Assembly: GCA_021812735.1 (NCBI GenBank)
Contig: JAKAMV010000246.1
Location: forward strand, 1 to 10,903
Reading direction: 5' to 3'
DNA length: 10,903 nucleotides
Source of the DNA: Chloroflexota bacterium
Lineage (GTDB): Bacteria > Chloroflexota > Limnocylindria > Limnocylindrales > CSP1-4
Below, piece by piece: positions 6,886-10,903 of the stretch (position 1 is its first letter; every line of letters starts with the position of its first letter). A program made the position numbers and the translations under genes. A model generated the notes under the pieces. That model was not told where the DNA came from. It did not search any database and saw only the letters and a list, made by a program, of their open reading frames with translations.

Positions 6886-6904
6886 GCCGCCCGCCTGCGG
6901 CGGC
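6886..6904 (-). terminator. Hairpin after the minus-strand membrane-protein gene
   Basis: GCCGCC (6886-6891) and GGCGGC (6899-6904) pair around a seven-base loop, about ten bases past the stop at 6915 on the minus strand. There is no T-tract, and the local sequence is so G+C-rich that chance pairing is possible. Confidence 0.22.
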
Positions 6905-6914
6905 CCTTGACGGG

Positions 6915-7322
6915 CTACCGCCGCCGCCCGCCCGGCGATCGTCGCCGATCCCTGCCTCCCGCAGTCTCTCTCCGTTGCCGCGCGATCGAGTCCTCGTAAG
7001 CGCCACCCACGGCGACGATGGGGCGCTGGCCGATCCCGACGTATTCCCGGACATCGACAGAGATCTGAGCAACCAGACGCGGGCGGACACCTCCTGGTCC
7101 CGGAACCTGTTCCTCGAACAACTTCACGTCCAACACGCGAGGGTCCTTCCTGACTGCTGCGACGACCTCCCGCGCCACTTCAGCGTGCTTGCCCCACGCC
7201 ATCAGGTATATGCGTGGGTACGCTCGCTCCACAGCGTGCAGGACCGCTCCCGTATAGGCACTGCTCCCCCTGGATGAGAGCACCTCCGAGGTCGCGGATA
7301 GACGAAGCCGCACCTGATCCAC
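6915..7322 (-). CDS. C-terminal part of a frameshifted membrane-associated protein
   Basis: A 135-residue frame beginning with GTG at 7322, inside the 3' end of the upstream 315-residue frame. Its content looks like the natural end of that protein and not a gene of its own: a helical piece (AYTGAVLHAVERA), a strand and turn (YPRIYLMAWGKH), a helix (AEVAREVVAAVRKD) and a strand pair (VLDVKLFEEQV, RLVAQISVDV). The last 20 residues are Arg/Gly-rich and may be unconstrained. No ribosome site precedes the GTG, and the upstream frame has a TGA just before it. Joined to the first 275 residues of the preceding frame it would make a protein of about 410 residues. Read separately it is of unknown function. 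Confidence 0.55.
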   Translation of the reverse strand: MDQVRLRLSATSEVLSSRGSSAYTGAVLHAVERAYPRIYLMAWGKHAEVAREVVAAVRKDPRVLDVKLFEEQVPGPGGVRPRLVAQISVDVREYVGIGQRPIVAVGGAYEDSIARQRRETAGGRDRRRSPGGRRR

Positions 7323-8149
7323 TTGCCGTCAAACGGCAGCCGGTCCTGTTCGTGCTGCGGGTCCGCAAGGCAATAGAGGTGCTCGACGAAGGCCGCGCTT
7401 TCTCTCGCAACCTCATCCTGGGGAAGCCGATTGACCAGCCTGGTGCCGAGCCGCGCGAACTCCTCAAGGAGGATCGGGGCAAAGACTCTGTCCTGCTCCA
7501 GCACCTCCAGCTTCGCCGTCAGCTCCCGCAGCTTCGTTTCGTTCGCAATTTCAGGCTGCCAGATCGCGGTGATGAACTCATTGACGGCGCGACCATCTCC
7601 CCTGCTCAGGATCGACTTCGCTACGGTGAAGTCGATACCCCGTGACACGTCCCTGTCGAGATGGGGCCTCGCGTTGATCAACACGCCATGTCTTGCATAT
7701 GCCCATGCGGCAGCCACAAGGTTGTGAATTCGATCCCGGTGCTCCGCAATGCCCAGAACCAAGGTCCCGTCCGGCAGGTGTTCGGCTTGCTCAGCCGACC
7801 GCACAAACTCGATCCGCACGCTGCCTACCGCGGCGTCCGGACAAGCCCGCACTAGTTCTTCGATTCCAGCCGATACTGTCCCCTCAATGTCCTGCCGGAC
7901 GGACTCCCTCTCCACGGCCCGGTTGGTCCACGCCAGGTAGGCAAGCAGCCGACCCGATAGTTGCTTCGCTTCGTTCGGGTAGATCTTGATCAGAAACGCC
8001 ACGCCGATAATGACGACCGCTGCGAACGCGCCGAGGTCTCGGACGGGTGGCACGGCCCAGTACAGCGCCCCGACGAGGACGATGGCACCAACGACGGTGG
8101 CAAGTGCCCGCCTAGGGGAGCCCAGCAGTACCGTCGGAATCGACCTCAT
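7202..8149 (-). CDS. Two-helix membrane protein with large cytosolic domain, interrupted by a frameshift
   Basis: A 315-residue frame. Two hydrophobic helices at residues about 15-33 and 40-57 form an N-terminal hairpin. A helical linker follows (70-105), and then an alpha/beta domain from 110 to about 262 with VRIEFVRSAE, TLVLGIAEHRDRIHNLVAAA, a region ending IDFTVAKSILSR, and a helical bundle ending EFVEHLYCLA-like (AAFVEHLYCLA). It resembles uncharacterised prokaryotic membrane proteins I have seen but cannot name. After about residue 276 (base 7322) the sequence becomes Arg/Cys/Pro-rich nonsense (CGFVYPRPRRCSHPGG), while another frame carries sensible protein, so the gene is probably broken or mis-sequenced there. 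GGAG lies seven bases before the ATG. It overlaps the zinc-ribbon gene by 38 bases. Its G+C is lower than the flanks, suggesting acquisition. Confidence 0.68.
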   Translation of the reverse strand: MRSIPTVLLGSPRRALATVVGAIVLVGALYWAVPPVRDLGAFAAVVIIGVAFLIKIYPNEAKQLSGRLLAYLAWTNRAVERESVRQDIEGTVSAGIEELVRACPDAAVGSVRIEFVRSAEQAEHLPDGTLVLGIAEHRDRIHNLVAAAWAYARHGVLINARPHLDRDVSRGIDFTVAKSILSRGDGRAVNEFITAIWQPEIANETKLRELTAKLEVLEQDRVFAPILLEEFARLGTRLVNRLPQDEVARESAAFVEHLYCLADPQHEQDRLPFDGKWIRCGFVYPRPRRCSHPGGAVPIRERSCTLWSERTHAYT

Positions 8150-8402
8150 TCTCTCGCTCCAGCAGGCACCGGAAACACAGGGGCACTAGCCGGCCGCCCT
8201 GCTTGAGGAACGCCGCGGGTACCCCCCTCGACTGTCGCCCGCACAGCCCACACTCCCAGACCTCGGCCAGTGGCGCCCCAAGGACGGCGGTCACGTCGGC
8301 CTGATGCAAAGCCGGCAGTTTCGGCCCCCTGGCGTCCTCTCCCACGCTGCCCAACTGCTCCTTCGCAGTGTCGTCCACCGCGGCCGCGGTAGGCGGATCC
8401 AC
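8112..8402 (-). CDS. Small zinc-ribbon protein upstream of the membrane-protein gene
   Basis: A 96-residue protein from a GTG start. CGLC at residues 51-54 and CFRC at 76-79 form a four-Cys ribbon, with GVPAAFLKQGGRLVPL between the knuckles. The C-terminal tail (LERENEVDSDGTAGLP) overlaps the first 38 bases of the downstream membrane-protein gene in a different frame, implying coupled expression. The N-terminal 45 residues look unstructured and the true start may be internal. There is no ribosome site before the GTG, but a possible -10 sits 12 bases upstream, consistent with a very short leader. Function is not recognised; pairing with a membrane protein suggests a cytosolic partner. Confidence 0.58.
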   Translation of the reverse strand: MDPPTAAAVDDTAKEQLGSVGEDARGPKLPALHQADVTAVLGAPLAEVWECGLCGRQSRGVPAAFLKQGGRLVPLCFRCLLERENEVDSDGTAGLP

Positions 8403-8804
8403 CCGTCAACGACAACTGTACAATCTGCAACGCTTCGTGGCGCCTCTAAGCGAAGTTCGCCCGCGAGACGCCGGCGCTGGCTGTTCCAGCTACATTCCCC
8501 CACACTCGCCCAGCCGGGGGGATGCTCCGCACGTCCCACAATCGCTCCGGCTACCTGTCTGCTCCAGGCTGTACCAGAGCGCCATACGTCCCTTGACCGA
8601 ATACGGTTCAAGCACGCCGGAAACATCCAACACGGGCGCCTTCCGCCGACGCCTCATGCTCCCGGTGGGGAGCCCACGCCCCCGCGTCAGGCCGTCCCCG
8701 AGAGCGCGGAACCTCCAGATCCCCCGCGGCGTCTCCGGACTGCACGCCAGGGTGGGCGCGTCACCCGCCACACGGTCGTGCCCGCGATCACGGGAGACCC
8801 TGCC
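8403..8804. other. 402-base divergent intergenic region, no gene recognised
   Basis: This region lies between the minus-strand zinc-ribbon gene and the plus-strand SIMPL-like gene. Short open frames exist on both strands but have erratic composition and no motif. The only structure noted is an imperfect palindrome, TTGACCG-AATA-CGGTTCAA, near 8592-8610, a possible operator. No convincing promoter for the gene at 8805 was found. Confidence 0.5.
8415..8420 (-). promoter_or_regulatory. Possible -10 element for the minus-strand zinc-ribbon operon
   Basis: On the minus strand TACAGT, preceded by TTG, matches four of six -10 positions and ends 12 bases before the GTG start, which would leave an almost leaderless message. 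No good -35 is visible 16-18 bases upstream. Confidence 0.28.
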
Positions 8805-9449
8805 ATGTCCACCACCGTGCGGTTCGTCAGCGCCGGCGTCGTCCTCGGGCTGGTCGCCGGTCTGGTCGTCGGCGCGGGGTTCGCACAGGCGGGACGTGCC
8901 GCGGCCGCAGCGCCGTCGACCATGCCGAGCGCATCGTCAACGGGCGTGTCGGGCGGCGCGCCCGTGGGACTCCCAGCGGTCCGCAGCGGCGTGACGGGCG
9001 TCTGGGTGTCGAGTACGGTGACCAGCGGGTCGAGTCCCACCATCGCGAATCCCTGCCTCGGTGGCACGCCGGGCGTGGCGCCCGACCACACCATCGTGGT
9101 GACCGGCGTCGGCGAGGCGGATGGCAGCGCCGACGGTTCCGATAGCACCGGCGCCGAGCAGGCCGCGCTCGAGGCTGCCCTGGCCGACGCGAAGGCGCAG
9201 GCCGATGCGATCGCGTCGGCGGCCCATCTCTCGATCTCGGGCGTGCTCTCGGTCAGCGCCTCGGTCGCTCCGTACGGACCGCTGCCGCTGGTGGCCAACG
9301 GGTCGGGCCCGGCGGTCTGCGTGCCCGGCTGTCCGGCGGGCGGGGCGACCACGAGCGCCGCGCCGATGCTCCTGCCCCAGCCGGTCTGCCCGCCCGCCTA
9401 CCGGCCGACCCTGAGCGCCGCCGTCACCGTCGCCTACCAGATCGGTTGA
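8805..9449 (+). CDS. Secreted SIMPL (DUF541)-like protein
   Basis: A 214-residue protein with an N-terminal hydrophobic signal segment (residues 7-28) and likely cleavage near AQAGRA. Residues 95-214 follow the layout of the SIMPL/DUF541 domain: a first strand TIVVTGVGEADG at 96-107, a long helix EQAALEAALADAKAQADAIASAA at 118-140, LSISGVLSVSASV at 142-154, and a last strand pair ending AAVTVAYQIG at 205-214. The middle of the usual domain is much shorter than in typical members of about 230 residues, so this is a reduced form. Cys84, 172, 176 and 195 could form disulfides outside the membrane. GGGAG eight bases before the ATG fixes the start. It acts in the envelope; the family has no single defined biochemical role. 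Confidence 0.72.
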   Translation: MSTTVRFVSAGVVLGLVAGLVVGAGFAQAGRAAAAAPSTMPSASSTGVSGGAPVGLPAVRSGVTGVWVSSTVTSGSSPTIANPCLGGTPGVAPDHTIVVTGVGEADGSADGSDSTGAEQAALEAALADAKAQADAIASAAHLSISGVLSVSASVAPYGPLPLVANGSGPAVCVPGCPAGGATTSAAPMLLPQPVCPPAYRPTLSAAVTVAYQIG

Positions 9450-9714
9450 GCGGCGAGCCGGCTGGTCGCGCGATCCGCCGCCACCCGAGCACGACCGACG
9501 GCTCTGGCGTCCTCCCGCCGCGCATGGCACGCTATCTGCACGCGGGGCGGCCGTTCGGTTCCACTGGCGCCGCGGGGGCCAGCCAACAGTCGGGCGCGGG
9601 GCACTGCATCGAAGAAACGGCACGGCCGCGGATGGCGCCGGGCGCGCGACCGGGGCGCCGCCGGCTGGCGACAGCGCAGGGCGACCTCGGCGACCTACTG
9701 CCGCGGCGCGCTGA

Positions 9715-9750
9715 CCGGTGGCGCCGAGGGCGCCCGTCCATGGCCACCGG
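9715..9750. repeat. Inverted repeat with two mutually exclusive hairpins
   Basis: CCGGTGGC (9715-9722) and GCCACCGG (9743-9750) are perfect eight-base complements. Inside the same stretch GGCGCC (9720-9725) and GGCGCC (9729-9734) can form a tight six-pair hairpin with a GAG loop. The two stems share bases 9720-9722 and cannot coexist. Confidence 0.5.
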
Positions 9751-9883
9751 CTGACGGCACCCGCGCCTGAGCGCGCGGCTGCCCGCGTCGCCGCCAAGCC
9801 ATGCCGCCTCGATCGTGGGACTGCCGACCGCCTCGACACCCGATCCGCCGCGCGCGGTGTGACTGCCGCCCCTGCGCGTGTCG

Positions 9884-9903
9884 GCGTCCGCGATGCCGGA
9901 CGC
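9884..9903. repeat. Perfect seven-pair hairpin
   Basis: GCGTCCG (9884-9890), loop CGATGC, CGGACGC (9897-9903). It lies inside the gene-poor region and is followed by ordinary sequence without a T-run on either strand. Confidence 0.45.
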
Positions 9904-10226
9904 AGTGAACTGGATCACCTTGACTCGCAGCGTGCACAGGTGGTCCTGGACGGGCGGTGTTAGCCAACCCCGCCGATTCCGGCCAGAAGCCGCTGAGAGG
10001 TCGTCGAGCGACCGCCCCCGACCTGGGGCGTTCCGAAATGGGCTTGAACGAGCTGACGCGGCCGCCTGACGGCGCACAGACGCATCCGGCAGCGATTCCG
10101 GCGGCCAGATTCTGGCGCCCCGCGGCTGGCGCCGTGCGGAGACGGGTGGACGATGACGTGGCGCCGCAGACGCTGCCCTTCGCGCCGGCCGGAGTGTTTG
10201 CCGGAGTGGCGTGGTCGTCCGCGTCC

Positions 10227-10254
10227 TTGACGCCGAGCCCTGGCCGACGATACT
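10227..10254 (+). promoter_or_regulatory. Promoter for the 76-residue gene
   Basis: TTGACG at 10227-10232 (five of six -35 matches), a 16-base spacer, and GATACT at 10249-10254 (four of six -10 matches). The start point would be near 10261, leaving a leader of about 113 bases. The direct repeat GCCGGAGTG at 10188-10208 lies just upstream and could bind a regulator. Confidence 0.45.
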
Positions 10255-10260
10255 GCGGCA

Positions 10261-10281
10261 TCCCTCCGATCTGACGAGGGA
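10261..10281 (+). promoter_or_regulatory. Stem-loop at the predicted transcript start
   Basis: TCCCTC (10261-10266), nine-base loop, GAGGGA (10276-10281). If the promoter call is right, this hairpin is at the very 5' end of the message and could protect it from decay or regulate it. Confidence 0.35.
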
Positions 10282-10373
10282 CCGCAGCACAGCTGAGGTC
10301 GAGCGCGAAGCGGATGCAATCTCGGCCGACGCTGTGTCCGACCGGGGCGACGTTCGGCCGAAGGAAGGACGCG

Positions 10374-10604
10374 ATGAGCAGTGGCCAGCGCGGCAAGCCG
10401 CCATTCTGGGTCGCCGTGTCCGTCGCAGACGGAGAGGGTGGTCTCGGGGGCTGGCGGACCTTGCCGACCACGTACGCGACCCAGGTCCAGGCGATCAACG
10501 CCGGCAATGCCCTGTGGGTCCTTGAGGCGATCCCTGACCTGCGCGGGGTCCGGGTCCTCGGGAGCGACGGCGCCCAGGTCGGGGCCGATCTGTTCCGCAG
10601 CTGA
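10374..10604 (+). CDS. Small 76-residue protein, unknown function
   Basis: A 76-residue protein. GAAGGA at 10360-10365 lies eight bases before the ATG, and the frame has an earlier ATG at 10314 without a ribosome site. After a basic start (SSGQRGK) it reads PFWVAVSVADGEGGLGGWRT, then a helix (TQVQAINAGNALWVLEAI) and a strand pair (VRVLGSDGAQVGADLF), a small alpha/beta pattern. It has no cysteines, signal or membrane segment. It has its own promoter and a strong hairpin 16 bases after its stop, so it appears to be a stand-alone transcription unit just before a DNA methyltransferase gene. The family is not recognised, and any link to restriction-modification control is only a guess from position. 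Confidence 0.62.
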   Translation: MSSGQRGKPPFWVAVSVADGEGGLGGWRTLPTTYATQVQAINAGNALWVLEAIPDLRGVRVLGSDGAQVGADLFRS

Positions 10605-10619
10605 CGGACGCGGGGACTT

Positions 10620-10649
10620 GGCGGAAATCGCCCGATGGGGCGATTCGCC
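10620..10649 (+). terminator. Strong hairpin downstream of the 76-residue gene
   Basis: AATCGCCC (10626-10633), loop GATG, GGGCGATT (10638-10645) is a perfect eight-pair stem; GGCG (10620-10623) and CGCC (10646-10649) extend it by four pairs after a two-base bulge. It sits 16 bases after the stop. The missing T-run makes this a non-canonical intrinsic terminator, and it would work similarly on either strand. Confidence 0.5.
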
Positions 10650-10773
10650 CAGGTGGAGCCGCGGTCGCCGCATGCGGTCGTGCGGCGGTCGGTTGCCTGA
10701 CCCAACAAGTGGTCGGTAGGTGCTCTTCCAGCGAGAGCGTCATATCGCTCGCTCGCAAGCCCGACGCCGCGGG

Positions 10774-10779
10774 TATCCT
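10774..10779 (+). promoter_or_regulatory. Probable -10 element for the methyltransferase operon
   Basis: TATCCT matches four of six -10 positions and ends six bases before the ATG at 10786, so the predicted start of transcription falls on or next to that ATG. No clear -35 is visible 16-18 bases upstream. Confidence 0.38.
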
Positions 10780-10785
10780 CGTGCG

Positions 10786-10815
10786 ATGCCAGGCACGCCC
10801 GCCGCGATCGGATGA
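10786..10815 (+). CDS. Possible leaderless 9-residue upstream ORF
   Basis: A minimal ORF encoding MPGTPAAIG, starting where the -10 element predicts the first transcribed base and ending in TGA that overlaps the methyltransferase start as ATGA. The methyltransferase ATG has no strong ribosome site of its own, so translation of this short ORF could deliver ribosomes to it by re-initiation. It is too short for statistical support; the case rests on the geometry alone. Confidence 0.3.
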   Translation: MPGTPAAIG

Positions 10816-10903
10816 CCCCGGCCGAGTTCGCCGCCAAGTGGGCGCGGAACAGCGCCCGGGAGCGGCAGGCTTCACACGAGCACTTCCTCGACGTCTGTCG
10901 CCT
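10812..10903 (+). CDS. N-terminus of an MmeI-like class I DNA methyltransferase (cut by window edge)
   Basis: Only 30 codons are present before the window ends. The visible start (MTPAEFAAKWARNSARERQA followed by SHEHFLDVCR) matches the characteristic opening of large MmeI-like class I SAM-dependent DNA methyltransferases, in which TPxEFxxKW, ER and HFxDLC are conserved. The full protein is normally about 800-1000 residues or more, and some members combine restriction, methylation and target recognition in one chain. The ATG is preferred because the conserved text begins immediately after it and no in-frame ATG, GTG or TTG lies close upstream. The upstream 9-codon ORF overlaps it by ATGA. Whether an N-terminal nuclease or a catalytic NPPY/NPPF motif is present cannot be seen here. 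Confidence 0.75.
   Translation, partial: MTPAEFAAKWARNSARERQASHEHFLDVCR

Larger units (their letters stand above)
9450..10373. other. 0.9-kb gene-poor region with inverted and direct repeats
   Basis: I see no convincing gene here. Long minus-strand frames are Arg/Ala/Ser-rich shadows without motifs, and plus-strand frames are short and carry no ribosome site. The region contains several inverted repeats, listed separately, a nine-base direct repeat GCCGGAGTG at 10188-10196 and 10200-10208, and CTGGCGCC twice at 10112-10119 and 10125-10132. Its 3' end holds the promoter and leader of the 76-residue gene. It might be a decayed gene, a regulatory or attachment region, or an untranslated RNA; the sequence alone does not decide. 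Confidence 0.45.

Noticed and set aside
8590..8615. GGTTCAAG resembling a tRNA T-loop
   Set aside because: No acceptor, D or anticodon arm can be folded around it on either strand; it is part of an imperfect palindrome.
8490..8771. Minus-strand 93-residue Cys-containing frame
   Set aside because: Cysteine spacing (CGTC then a single C) does not form a ribbon, there is no ribosome site, and composition is intermediate.
9532..10837. Two large minus-strand open frames (290 and 380 residues) over the gene-poor region
   Set aside because: Their composition is erratic with no recognisable motif. One runs opposite the well-supported 76-residue gene, through the strong hairpin and up to the methyltransferase start.

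Overview
This is a high-G+C bacterial window; stretches I counted by eye run from about 60% to nearly 80% G+C. Strong purine-rich ribosome sites sit before most genes, overlapping stops and starts are common, and there are secreted Pro/Thr/Ala-rich proteins and a Flp-type pilin. A Chloroflexota-like or actinobacteria-like host fits, but I cannot place it more precisely. No rRNA, tRNA, CRISPR array or complete insertion sequence is visible.

Layout. (1) Positions 1-2320, plus strand: a compact coupled operon with a winged-helix-like protein (ATGA overlap), a RepA-like RecA/AAA_25 ATPase with a degenerate Walker A (TGATG overlap), and a double zinc-ribbon protein. This resembles a replication or mobile-element module, and its upstream part lies outside the window. 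(2) Positions 2400-6037, plus strand: four cell-envelope genes. They are a secreted, C-terminally anchored Ser/Thr/Pro-stalk protein, a small two-helix membrane protein, a single-pass protein with an external beta domain reminiscent of TasA/CalY, and a 299-residue protein that begins with a Flp prepilin signal and continues into Ig-like and C-terminal exported domains. (3) Positions 6213-8402, minus strand: small Cys-rich/zinc-ribbon proteins and a two-helix membrane protein split by an apparent frameshift. Part of this block has lower G+C than its surroundings. (4) Positions 8805-9449, plus strand: a secreted SIMPL/DUF541-like protein. (5) Positions 9450-10373: about 0.9 kb without a convincing gene but with inverted repeats. 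(6) Positions 10227-10649: a promoter, a stem-loop at the predicted transcript start, an unrecognised 76-residue protein and a strong hairpin. (7) From 10774: a -10 element, a possible leaderless 9-codon ORF, and by ATGA overlap the first 30 codons of an MmeI-like DNA methyltransferase cut by the window edge.

How it fits together: replication-type ATPase, exported pilin-like proteins, several small zinc ribbons, a lower-G+C block and an arriving DNA methyltransferase suggest an accessory region, perhaps an integrated element carrying surface and restriction-modification functions. That reading is inference. No integrase, relaxase or conjugation ATPase is visible here.
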